From positions 355,028-419,027 of the forward strand of contig NZ_LMDB01000035.1 of the NCBI RefSeq assembly GCF_001425005.1: 64,000 bases of DNA, written 5' to 3'. Positions 56,954-64,000 of this stretch are shown here, piece after piece. Both the position numbers and the translations under genes were made by a program. Every line of letters begins with the position of its first letter. Positions within the stretch are counted from its first letter, which is position 1. Below the pieces are notes generated by a model. That model was given only the letters and a program-made list of their open reading frames with translations, did not search any database and was not told the DNA's origin. Source of the DNA: Duganella sp. Root336D2. Its GTDB lineage: Bacteria; Pseudomonadota; Gammaproteobacteria; Burkholderiales; Burkholderiaceae_D.

Positions 56954-58048
56954 TTATAACGTCATCGCGAGCATACTTGAAGCGCCCGCCAAATCAAAGC
57001 GCTTGCCGCTGTCCGGATCGAACAGCGACGCGCGTTGTGCATCAATCTCGAATGCGACCGCATCATCCGGCGCAACTGCGCGGCCACCCTGCAGGATGCA
57101 CGACAGCTGCTTGCCGCTGCAATCCAGCCACACCACGCGGTGGGCGCCCATCGGCTCCACCAGGGTCACCCTGCCTTGCAGCGAACCGCCCGGCGCCAGC
57201 GAAATGTGTTCCGGACGCACGCCCAAAACGGCCTTGCGCCCGGCCATCGCAGCAGCCATCCCGCCCAGCGCCAGCCGCAGGCCACCGCCAGAGAACATGC
57301 CGCCTGCGCCGACTTCGCCGTCAATGAAATTCATGGCCGGCGCACCAAGAAAACCGGCGACGAACAGGTTCGCGGGCCGTTCGTATACTTCGCCCGGCGT
57401 GCCGACCTGCTGGACCTGCCCCGCACGCATCACGACAATGCGGCTGGCGAGCGTCATCGCCTCCACCTGGTCGTGCGTCACATAAATCATGGTGGCGCCC
57501 AGTTGCTGGTGCAGCAGCTTGAGTTCGCGCCGCAAATCCGTGCGCAGCTTGGCGTCGAGGTTGGAAAGCGGTTCATCGAACAGGTAGACGCTGGCCTCGC
57601 GGACCAAGGCACGGCCAATCGCCACCCTTTGCCGCTGCCCGCCCGACAGGGCCGCCGGCTTGCGGCCAAGCAGTTCGCCCAAATGCAGCATCGCGGCCAC
57701 GCGGTCCACGCGGCGTTTGATCTCCGCCTTCGCCACGCCCGCAATGCGCAGGCCAAACGACATATTCTTCTCGACCGTCATGGTGGGGTACAGGGCATAT
57801 GACTGGAACACCATGCCGATCTCGCGCTCGCTCGGGTCCGTACGCGACATGTCCTTGCCGCCGATCTCGATCGTGCCGCCGCTGGTTTCCGTCAGCCCCG
57901 CGATACTATGCAACAGCGTCGACTTGCCGCAACCGGAAGGCCCCAGCAGGACCAGGAATTCGCCCTCCTCCACCTCCAGGTCGAGGTCCCGGATGATGGC
58001 GTTCCCGCCCAAGGTAATGTCCAGCTTTTTAAGACTTACGTTCGACAT
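56954..58048 (-). CDS. ABC sugar importer ATPase (MalK/UgpC type)
   Basis: A 364-residue ATPase: Walker A GPSGCGKST (about residue 37), signature LSGGQRQRV (about 134), Walker B VYLFDEP (about 154), switch His in VTHDQVEAM (about 190) and a C-terminal TOBE domain (about 235-355). It powers import through the two permeases upstream. Fourth gene of the importer operon, 4 bp after the second permease stop. Confidence 0.94.
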   Translation of the reverse strand: MSNVSLKKLDITLGGNAIIRDLDLEVEEGEFLVLLGPSGCGKSTLLHSIAGLTETSGGTIEIGGKDMSRTDPSEREIGMVFQSYALYPTMTVEKNMSFGLRIAGVAKAEIKRRVDRVAAMLHLGELLGRKPAALSGGQRQRVAIGRALVREASVYLFDEPLSNLDAKLRTDLRRELKLLHQQLGATMIYVTHDQVEAMTLASRIVVMRAGQVQQVGTPGEVYERPANLFVAGFLGAPAMNFIDGEVGAGGMFSGGGLRLALGGMAAAMAGRKAVLGVRPEHISLAPGGSLQGRVTLVEPMGAHRVVWLDCSGKQLSCILQGGRAVAPDDAVAFEIDAQRASLFDPDSGKRFDLAGASSMLAMTL

Positions 58049-58052
58049 CCGT

Positions 58053-58898
58053 TCAACCTTTCACTGCGCCGGCAGCGATGCCGCGCACGAACCAGCGGCC
58101 CGACAAGAAATAGATCGTCAATGGCACCAGCGCCGTCAGGATCGTGGCGGCCATATTGACGTTGTAAAGACGGGTTCCCGTCGTCGTGTTGATCACATTG
58201 TTCAACTGCACCGTCATCGGCAGGTTGTCGCGGCCCGCAAACACCAGGCCGAGGATGTAATCGTTCCACACGCCTGTGAGCTGCATGATCGCCGCCACCA
58301 CCAGCATCGGCGCCGACAGGGGCAGCATCACATGCCAGAAAATGCGCCAGAAGCCGCCGCCGTCGATGCGCGCGGCATGGAACAGCTCCTGCGGCAGCGC
58401 CGCATAGTAATTGCGGAAAAGCAGCGTCAATACCGGCATGCCGAACACCAGGTGCACGATTACGATTGCCGGCAGCGAACCAAACACGCCCAGGCCGGCC
58501 ATCATGCGCACCAGCGGGTAGATCATCACCTGCACCGGCACAAAGGCACCCAGCAGCAAGATGCCGAACAGCAGGCTGGCGCCGCGCGGCCGCCAGAAAG
58601 ACAAAGCGTAGCCATTCAGCGCACCGAGCGCGATCGGCACAACCGTGCTTGGCACAGCGATGCGTACCGAGTTCCAGAACCCGCCCTGCACGCCCTCGCA
58701 GGCAGCGCCGGTGCAGGCCTCGCTCCAGGCAGCACGCCAAGCATCCAGTGTAGGGGCCAACGGCAATGCAAAGATATTCCCCAGCCGGATTTCATCCATC
58801 GACTTCAATGAAGTAGCCAGCATCACGTATAGCGGCAGCAGGAAGAACAGCGCCGCACTGGCCAGGAAGGCATATAGCCCGATGCGCGCCGCCTTCAT
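58053..58898 (-). CDS. ABC sugar importer permease, MalG type
   Basis: A 281-residue, six-helix permease with the cytoplasmic EAA loop near residue 188 (ELFHAARIDGGGFWRIFWHVMLP) that docks on the ATPase. The MalG-like C-terminus and a periplasmic insert with two Cys (ACTGAAC, about 62-68) are visible. Its ATG 58898 overlaps the other permease's stop by 4 bp. Confidence 0.92.
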   Translation of the reverse strand: MKAARIGLYAFLASAALFFLLPLYVMLATSLKSMDEIRLGNIFALPLAPTLDAWRAAWSEACTGAACEGVQGGFWNSVRIAVPSTVVPIALGALNGYALSFWRPRGASLLFGILLLGAFVPVQVMIYPLVRMMAGLGVFGSLPAIVIVHLVFGMPVLTLLFRNYYAALPQELFHAARIDGGGFWRIFWHVMLPLSAPMLVVAAIMQLTGVWNDYILGLVFAGRDNLPMTVQLNNVINTTTGTRLYNVNMAATILTALVPLTIYFLSGRWFVRGIAAGAVKG

Positions 58899-59734
58899 GC
58901 CGCGCCTTTCCGGCTGCGGGCATAGGCCCACGGCGCCAGCAAAGCGAGTACCGTCAGCAGCAACACCACGGCGCCGGCCGAGGCCAGGCCGATATTCGCG
59001 CGCAGGAACAGGTGGTCCATGATGAATTTCGCCGGCACTTCGCTGGCTGTGCCGGGCCCGCCCTGGGTCATTGACACGACGGCATCGTACAGCTTCACCA
59101 CCATGGTCGCCAGCAGGATGAACACCGTCGCCAGTGTCGGCGCCAACATTGGCAGCACAATGGAAACGTAGACGCGCCAAACTGGTATGCCATCCAGCCG
59201 CGCCGCTTTCCAGATCTCAGGATCGACGCCGCGCAGGCCAGCCAGCATCAGCGCCATCACAAAGCCCGAGGCCTGCCACACTGATGCCAGCACGACCGTG
59301 TAGAGAACCATATCCTGGTCTACCAGCCAGTCGATCTCGACACCGGGAATACCTCCCGGCGTCAATATCCACTGCCATACAAGCCCGGTCGCGACAAACG
59401 ACATCGCATACGGATACAGGAACACGGTACGCAATGCGCCCTCACCTGCCACCTGTCGGTCGATCGCGGCGGCCAGCAGGAAACCGATCACCATGCAGGC
59501 CAGCACGAACAGCAGTCCAAACAGCGCCAGGTTTTGCAGCGACAAGAGCCAGCGCTCGTTGTCGAACAAGCGCTCGTACTGCGCCATACCGACCAGCTTA
59601 CTGGTCGCGATGCTGCGCGAACTGGTGAGCGATACATAGAACGTCCAGGCGAACGAGCCCAGATAGCCCACGCAAACCGTCAGCAACATCGGCAACATCG
59701 GCAACAGCGCCGCATAGGACATGGCTCGGCGCAC
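58895..59734 (-). CDS. ABC sugar importer permease, MalF type
   Basis: A 279-residue permease with six helices and an EAA loop (EIWKAARLDGIPVWRVYVSIVLP, about 172-194). It starts at GTG 59734, 3 bp after the binding-protein stop; an in-frame ATG at 59722 is the alternative. Pairs with the MalG-type subunit encoded next. Confidence 0.91.
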   Translation of the reverse strand: MRRAMSYAALLPMLPMLLTVCVGYLGSFAWTFYVSLTSSRSIATSKLVGMAQYERLFDNERWLLSLQNLALFGLLFVLACMVIGFLLAAAIDRQVAGEGALRTVFLYPYAMSFVATGLVWQWILTPGGIPGVEIDWLVDQDMVLYTVVLASVWQASGFVMALMLAGLRGVDPEIWKAARLDGIPVWRVYVSIVLPMLAPTLATVFILLATMVVKLYDAVVSMTQGGPGTASEVPAKFIMDHLFLRANIGLASAGAVVLLLTVLALLAPWAYARSRKGAA

Positions 59735-59737
59735 TGC

Positions 59738-60961
59738 TTAGTTCCTCAATGCTGCGGCCAGCGCCTTCTGCGCTTTGTCCACCGGCATCGACGTGTTCCA
59801 GTAAGCGGTCAACGCATCCTGCACCGCACCGTTCTGGTCAGGCGTCAGATAAATTTCGGGCGCGCCGGCCTGGCGATTACGGTCGCGCATGATGGCGGCG
59901 CCAGCCCGCGCACAGACGTCGAGCTGGCTGGTATCGGCATCGGCGCGCGGCGGCACCGAGCCTTTCAGCTTGTTGAAGTTCACCTGGGTTGCGGGCGCCA
60001 GCAGCACTTTCGCCATCAGCTTTTGTGCCTGCTGTACCTCCGCGCTTTCCGAGCGCGGGAAGACAAACGCATCGCCCTGAATCAGGTAAGGCGAATTCAC
60101 GCCGAGGCCAGGAATGCAGCCGTAATCGACGCCGGGTGCCATTTTCGCATTGCTGAATTCACCCTTGGCCCAATCGCCCATGATTTGCACGCCGGCTTTG
60201 CCGCTGACCAGCATCGCAGTCGCATCATTCCAGTTGCGGCCCGGCGAGGCTGGATCGACGTAGGACTGCAGCCGCTTGTAGGCCAGCAGCACCTTGCGTA
60301 CCGCTTCCGAGTTGATCGCGCGCTGGTCGCGGTCGCGCATCACCTGCAGGTAGAGCTGGCGCCCGCCCATATTCGCCAGCAGCGACGCAAACAGGATGTG
60401 TTCCTGCCATGCCTGCCCGCCGTGCGCCAACGGCACCAGTCCGGCGGCCTTCAGCTTATCCAGTGCCGCATACAGTTCATCGACGGTTGCAGGTTCCTTT
60501 AGAATGCCAGCCTTCTTGAACGCGGCCTTGGAATACCAGATCCACGTCTGCATGTGGACGTTCATCGGCATCGCGTAATAATGGCCATCGATGCGGATGG
60601 TGTTCACGATCGGTTCCGGCAGCGTGGATTCCCAGTGCTCCTGGCGCGCCACGTCGTCCAGCTGCACCAGCATGTCCTGGTCCACGATATCGAGGAACTG
60701 TTTGGAGATATTGAACTGCGCGGCGGCCGGCGCCTTGCCGCCAACCATGCGGTTAAGCGTGACTGCACGGGCCTGTTCGCCGCCGGCAATCGCAGTATCG
60801 ATCCAGGTGCCGCCGGCGGCACGGTAGGCGTTCGCGAGCTGCTTGACGGCAGCGGATTCGCCGCCTGACGTCCACCAGTGGATCACTTCCGCGCTCGGCC
60901 CGGCAGCCTGCGCGGATGCGGCGCCGAGCGCCATTGCACAAGCAAATAACTGCTTAAACAT
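59738..60961 (-). CDS. ABC sugar importer substrate-binding protein
   Basis: A 407-residue periplasmic binding protein (extracellular solute-binding family 1) with signal peptide MFKQLFACAMALGAASAQA (residues 1-19). EVIHWWTSGGE at the mature N-terminus is typical of sugar-binding members. ATG 60961 follows AGGAG. As first gene of the importer operon it should define substrate, probably beta-gluco-oligosaccharides judging by the flanking glucosidases; not proven from sequence. Confidence 0.92.
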   Translation of the reverse strand: MFKQLFACAMALGAASAQAAGPSAEVIHWWTSGGESAAVKQLANAYRAAGGTWIDTAIAGGEQARAVTLNRMVGGKAPAAAQFNISKQFLDIVDQDMLVQLDDVARQEHWESTLPEPIVNTIRIDGHYYAMPMNVHMQTWIWYSKAAFKKAGILKEPATVDELYAALDKLKAAGLVPLAHGGQAWQEHILFASLLANMGGRQLYLQVMRDRDQRAINSEAVRKVLLAYKRLQSYVDPASPGRNWNDATAMLVSGKAGVQIMGDWAKGEFSNAKMAPGVDYGCIPGLGVNSPYLIQGDAFVFPRSESAEVQQAQKLMAKVLLAPATQVNFNKLKGSVPPRADADTSQLDVCARAGAAIMRDRNRQAGAPEIYLTPDQNGAVQDALTAYWNTSMPVDKAQKALAAALRN

Positions 60962-60990
60962 CCCGTCTCCTGTAGTGTGCTGCTTATTTT

Positions 60991-61024
60991 TGGAAACGTT
61001 ACCAATTTCACGGGCGGGTGTCAA
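60991..61024 (-). promoter_or_regulatory. Importer promoter with overlapping LacI-type operator 5
   Basis: On the minus strand TTGACA (61019-61024), 17 bp, then TAACGT as a poor -10 (60996-61001). Operator TGGAAACGTTACCA (60991-61004) covers the -10 itself, so bound repressor would exclude RNA polymerase. Drives the ABC importer and probably the LacI gene. Confidence 0.7.
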
Positions 61025-61078
61025 CAGAATAACAGGAAAGGCCCTCATGGCGAAAACGCAACGTGTACCGGAAAACGA

Positions 61079-61108
61079 TTGAAATCGTATAAATCCCTGG
61101 GCTATCCT
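61079..61108 (+). promoter_or_regulatory. Candidate promoter of the riboswitch operon
   Basis: TTGAAA (61079-61084), 18 bp, TATCCT (61103-61108) on the plus strand. Transcripts would start near 61115, about 20 bases before the first aptamer. A second AT-rich box, TATAAA at 61088-61093, is an alternative -10. Confidence 0.4.
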
Positions 61109-61135
61109 GTTTTTGCTGCCGGCGCACGCCGGTCG

Positions 61136-61323
61136 CGCGATCGGGAGAGTTTGTCCCACCCATGGACAACGCCGAAGGAGCAAGCCGCCCCCGGAATCTC
61201 TCAGGCCCAAGGACCGGTCGCGTGTTTTCAAAACTCTGAAGAGCCGCCGGCAAAGCAGCGCTGGCGCACCGAAGGAGCAAGCAGGCCGCCAACGCCTGTG
61301 AAACTCTCAGGTCCAGCACAGAG
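61136..61323 (+). promoter_or_regulatory. Tandem glycine riboswitch
   Basis: Two glycine aptamers in a row. Aptamer 1 (61136-61222) closes with P1 61136-61142/61216-61222; aptamer 2 (61234-61323) closes with P1 61234-61238/61319-61323; an 11-base linker joins them. Each has the conserved GAAGGAGCAAGC core (61173-61184 and 61270-61282) and a CTCTCAGG motif (61198-61205 and 61304-61311). This is the cooperative tandem form. No T-run follows, so control is more likely translational: the ribosome site GAGGAG is at 61367-61372 and CCTC segments at 61334 and 61341 could pair with it. Normally this class drives glycine cleavage genes, but here an exported-protein operon lies downstream. Confidence 0.93.
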
Positions 61324-61379
61324 GGGGCAGTCACCTCGCACCTCAAAGATATCTGACCAACCTTCAGAGGAGTAGTCAC

Positions 61380-62024
61380 ATGCATATGCATCGACTCTGG
61401 CTGCGCATTGCCTGCGCAGCGATGATAGCCGCCCCGTTCCTGGCAAAAGCAGACAACGGCGCGGCATTGCAGGCCGCCAAACGCGGACTCGCACAATTCG
61501 CCGAGCACCAGCAGGCGATCCGTCCCGGTAGTGCACCGGTCGATTTCCCGCTCGATATCACGGACGTGGGCGACTTGAAGCAAGCCACGGTCGGCCATGG
61601 CTTTGAGGTCTACACTGTGGATCCGAAAGAACTGCTGGCACGCGGCGACCTGGCCTCCCTGGCCAAACCGACAGGCGAATGGCGCTTCGTCATTTCCTTG
61701 CACGGAAAGCCGATCGGGCTGGCGACTGTGCAGCAAGTGAACGGCCGCTATGAAACCGTCGCATATGGCGCTTCAGTGCTGGCGAAAGACGTGGATGCCG
61801 CCATGGCCGTCCACGGCAACGGCGCGCGCTCCAACCTGCGCTTCATCCGCATCTACCAGGCACGTGCCGACCTGCTGGAAGTTGACCGCGCCAGGTTCGC
61901 CCCGCTGCATTCAGCCCGCGAATCGCTGCTGCTGCAGAAGAACGGCAGCCAGCTGGTCGAAGGCGCCGATTTGCTGGAGCCGTTGCGCGCCGCAGTCAAA
62001 GCCAACATCGAAGCATTCCGCTAA
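61380..62024 (+). CDS. Exported protein of unknown family, glycine-riboswitch controlled
   Basis: A 214-residue protein I do not recognise. A signal peptide (about residues 1-24, ending FLAKA) leads to a mixed alpha/beta domain with no Cys in the mature part and no catalytic motif I can name; the middle has a beta-rich EWRFVISLHGKPIGLATVQQ segment. ATG 61380 follows GAGGAG at 7 bp. It is the first gene under the glycine riboswitch and precedes a secreted peptidase by 13 bp, so a role as inhibitor or chaperone of that peptidase is a reasonable guess, not more. Confidence 0.75.
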   Translation: MHMHRLWLRIACAAMIAAPFLAKADNGAALQAAKRGLAQFAEHQQAIRPGSAPVDFPLDITDVGDLKQATVGHGFEVYTVDPKELLARGDLASLAKPTGEWRFVISLHGKPIGLATVQQVNGRYETVAYGASVLAKDVDAAMAVHGNGARSNLRFIRIYQARADLLEVDRARFAPLHSARESLLLQKNGSQLVEGADLLEPLRAAVKANIEAFR

Positions 62025-62037
62025 GGAGGAGCCGAAC

Positions 62038-62619
62038 ATGAAAATCGCAAAAATCGCGGCCGGCGCTGCGCTGGTGCTTGCCCTGCCCTCCGCCTTTGCT
62101 CAATGGCGCACGCTGAACGTTCCGTTGACCATCCAGGAGCACAGCCAGTGGTGCTGGTCAGCCTCCAGCAAAGCGGTGCTGAATTTTTACAACCGGACGC
62201 CGAGCCAATGCCAGATCGTGAACTGGGCCTACGGCATCAATTACGCCTGCGGCAACAGCACCTTCAACTGGAACAGCTACGCCAATCGCCCGAACAATAT
62301 GTACGGCACTTCGGGCAGCGTGCAGAACATCCTGGGAAATTGGGGCGTTTCGAATACGGCGATCAACAACTACCTGTCGTGGAATTCGGTGGTGAATGAG
62401 ATCAATGGCAACCGCCCCTTCGTGATCCGCTACGGCTGGAGCAGCGGCGGCGGCCATATCATGGTGGGACGCGGCTATGAAACTTACAACGGAACCAACT
62501 ACATCTACATCATGAATCCGTGGCCAGGCGAGGGGCAGACTTACCGCACCTTTGCTTCTGCTGTCAGCGCATCCGACCATAATTGGACGCATACGCAGCG
62601 CATGAACGTCAGCCCTTGA
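62038..62619 (+). CDS. Secreted papain-like cysteine peptidase (C39/C70-like)
   Basis: A 193-residue protein with signal peptide (residues 1-21, ending PSAFA). The catalytic set is complete: Gln37 and Cys39 in SQWCWSAS, His140 in GGGHIMVG and Asn160 in IMNPWPG. The QWCWSAS block and overall size resemble AvrRpt2-like (C70) and Peptidase_C39_2 proteins. Unlike many papain-like enzymes there is no propeptide: the active Cys lies only about 18 residues from the mature N-terminus. AAGGAGGA (62023-62030) precedes the ATG. Its target is unknown; export suggests action in periplasm or outside. Confidence 0.85.
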   Translation: MKIAKIAAGAALVLALPSAFAQWRTLNVPLTIQEHSQWCWSASSKAVLNFYNRTPSQCQIVNWAYGINYACGNSTFNWNSYANRPNNMYGTSGSVQNILGNWGVSNTAINNYLSWNSVVNEINGNRPFVIRYGWSSGGGHIMVGRGYETYNGTNYIYIMNPWPGEGQTYRTFASAVSASDHNWTHTQRMNVSP

Positions 62620-62621
62620 TT

Positions 62622-62656
62622 GAAAAAACCCGCCGGGACCGACCCGGCGGGCTTTT
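62622..62656. terminator. Bidirectional intrinsic terminator
   Basis: A 9-bp perfect stem (62629-62637 with 62643-62651) and 5-base loop, flanked by A6 on the left (62623-62628) and T5 on the right (62653-62657). It serves both the peptidase operon and the convergent Sel1 gene. Confidence 0.93.
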
Positions 62657-62661
62657 TCGCT

Positions 62662-63795
62662 TTAGTTGCTACCGCCCAGCTGCTCCAGCTTGGCCGCCCA
62701 CTTTTTCGACTCGTCTACATTACGGGCCGTCCCCACGCCGTTTTCAAGCAGGTAGACCAACTTGCGGATGGCAGTGACTTCGCCCTGCTCCGCCGCCTGC
62801 CGATAGTAGACTGCGGCCTGGGTGTAATCCTTCTTCACGCCCTGGCCCATCCAGTACATGCCTGCCAGCCGTACCTGCGCCTGTGCGCTACCCAGCTTGG
62901 CTGCCTGCTGGTACACGATTGCAGCCTGCGGCATATCAACCGGGCCGCCCTTGCCCAAGTCGAGCATCACAGCGAGGTTGGTCGCGGCATCTTTGTTGTC
63001 CTGGGCCGCCGATTTTGTGAACCATGCGCGCGCCTGTGCCAGGTCCTGCGCTACGCCATCGCCGGTGGAGTACAGCAGGCCAGCGTAAAACTGCGCCATT
63101 GCGTGCCCTTGTTCAGCCGCTTTCAAGTACCACTCCAGCGCTTGCGCAGGATCTTTCGGCACCGTGTTGCCGGTATGGTAGGCCACAGCGAGGTCATACT
63201 GCGCGTTGGCGTCACCAGCGACCGCGCGCTTGCGGATCGGCGCGAGCGGGCCGGCAGCCTGGCGCTCCATGGCCGCAATCAGGGTCAGTGCTTCCTGCGC
63301 AGTCTTGCTGCCGGCTGCAGCAGCTTTCTGGTACCACTGCTTGGCCTGCGCCTGGTCGGCAGGAACGCCCCGGCCTTCGAAGTACATGCCCGCCACCTGC
63401 TCGATCGCTGCCACGTCGTTCTGCTCGATAGCCTTGCGCAGCAGGGCCAGGGCGCCGGCACCATCCTGCTTGATACCGCGGCCCGCGGCCATCAGGCCGG
63501 CAAGCTGGCGCATCGAGGGGACATTGCCCTGGTCGACAGCGCGCGAGTACCACTTCACGGCTTCAACGTCGTTCTGGTCTGTGCCTTGGCCGCGCTCATA
63601 CATCATGCCCAGGTTGAACTGCACATTGGGGTCATTGCTGCGGGATGCCTGCTCAAAGAAACCACGGAAAGCGCGCGCGTAATTGCCTTTTGCGTACTCT
63701 TCGTTAGGGGTGCGGGAAAAAGCCTGTGCATGTGCGAATTGCACGGGGAGATGCAGGCAAGCCAGGAGTGCTACGTACCGAAACTTCGACGCCAT
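62662..63795 (-). CDS. Exported Sel1-repeat protein
   Basis: A 377-residue protein with a signal peptide (about residues 1-23) followed by about eight Sel1-like repeats of roughly 36 residues, each with an A..WY.KAA..G...AQ pattern (for example KWYSRAVDQG, QWYQKAAAAG, EWYLKAAEQG). Sel1 repeats form solenoid scaffolds for protein binding; partners are unknown. It is monocistronic, upstream DNA is AT-rich, and the gene is convergent with the peptidase operon. Confidence 0.9.
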   Translation of the reverse strand: MASKFRYVALLACLHLPVQFAHAQAFSRTPNEEYAKGNYARAFRGFFEQASRSNDPNVQFNLGMMYERGQGTDQNDVEAVKWYSRAVDQGNVPSMRQLAGLMAAGRGIKQDGAGALALLRKAIEQNDVAAIEQVAGMYFEGRGVPADQAQAKQWYQKAAAAGSKTAQEALTLIAAMERQAAGPLAPIRKRAVAGDANAQYDLAVAYHTGNTVPKDPAQALEWYLKAAEQGHAMAQFYAGLLYSTGDGVAQDLAQARAWFTKSAAQDNKDAATNLAVMLDLGKGGPVDMPQAAIVYQQAAKLGSAQAQVRLAGMYWMGQGVKKDYTQAAVYYRQAAEQGEVTAIRKLVYLLENGVGTARNVDESKKWAAKLEQLGGSN

Positions 63796-63909
63796 ATTAG
63801 TTACTTGCTAGGTGGAAAATATAAATTATATAAACTCTCCATTAAGCAACATAATATAAATGAAAACTTTGATGCTTTTTAACAACAAGCAACTGGCGCT
63901 GCAAAAGCA
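63796..63909. other. AT-rich intergenic region before the Sel1-repeat gene
   Basis: A 114-bp stretch much richer in A/T than the rest of the window. On the minus strand it contains TATAAT-like boxes (about 63815-63830) suited to be the Sel1 gene promoter. No open frame or hairpin is convincing within it. Confidence 0.6.
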
Positions 63910-63942
63910 AAAAGCCCGCTGGCACATGCCTAGCGGGCTTTT
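63910..63942 (-). terminator. rRNA operon terminator
   Basis: An 11-bp perfect stem (63910-63920 with 63932-63942) with an 11-base loop. Read on the minus strand it ends in a T-rich tail and lies 8 bp after the 5S rRNA end. Confidence 0.88.
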
Positions 63943-63950
63943 CTAATAAG

Positions 63951-64000
63951 AGCCTGACGATAACCTACTTTCACACTGGTTGCAGCACTATCATCGGCGC
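63951..64000 (-). rRNA. rrf: 5S ribosomal RNA, 3' part only
   Basis: The last 50 bases, read on the minus strand, match the 3' half of proteobacterial 5S rRNA: GCGCCGATGATAGTG, then GTGTGAAAGTAGGTTATCG and the closing CAGGCT. The gene continues beyond the window, where the rest of an rRNA operon is expected. Confidence 0.92.

Noticed and set aside
61136..61323. Glycine riboswitch belonging to a glycine cleavage operon
   Set aside because: No gcvT, gcvH or gcvP is present; the only plus-strand genes downstream are the exported protein and the peptidase, followed by a terminator.

Overview
The window is high-GC chromosomal DNA from a betaproteobacterium, most likely the Massilia/Duganella/Telluria group of Oxalobacteraceae. 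This placement rests on gene content (orn, M48 protease, phhB and rsgA in a row; argF-argG; a complete wsp operon), family-level protein resemblance and the style of the intergenic palindromes; no database search was possible. Coding density is very high, many genes overlap by 4 bp (ATGA), and no tRNA, insertion sequence, phage gene or CRISPR array was seen. The last 50 bases are the 3' end of a 5S rRNA on the minus strand, so the window abuts an rRNA operon.

Layout. 1-4.5 kb: tail of a small membrane-anchored protein, an Ala/Glu-rich coiled-coil protein, the kinase SrkA and a UPF0149/SEC-C protein. 4.7-14.9 kb: a Wsp-like chemosensory operon (CheW, CheR-TPR, CheW, receptor, CheA-REC, CheB) whose output is a hybrid histidine kinase with five receiver modules plus a lone receiver. 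15-22.8 kb: a dienoyl-CoA isomerase-like crotonase, a truncated DUF3526 permease, orn, an M48 protease, phhB, rsgA and a TPR-GAF histidine kinase. 22.9-25.1 kb: argF-argG with a strong terminator. 25.1-33.7 kb: a complete canonical wspABCDEFR operon ending in a diguanylate cyclase. 33.7-42.8 kb: murB, yajQ, an FMN oxygenase, a DHH phosphoesterase, a LysR/SDR divergent pair, and a DUF3482 GTPase/DUF2868 membrane pair with an NTF2-like protein.

42.8-61.0 kb is a polysaccharide (probably beta-glucan) utilisation locus. A secreted deacetylase-GH16 fusion is divergent from a TonB-dependent receptor followed by SapC, JmjC-like and tryptophan-halogenase-like proteins. A leftward set encodes an ABC sugar importer, a LacI repressor, GH1 and GH3 beta-glucosidases and a GluP-type MFS transporter. 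Five copies of a TGGAAACGTTTCCA-type operator sit at four promoter regions of this locus and tie it into one probable LacI regulon.

61.1-62.6 kb holds the most surprising item: a tandem glycine riboswitch, not in front of glycine-cleavage genes but in front of a two-gene operon for an unrecognised exported protein and a secreted papain-like cysteine peptidase. The window ends with a Sel1-repeat protein and the 5S rRNA. A dispersed 37-bp palindromic repeat (AATGTCC...GGACATT) occurs at four gene boundaries.
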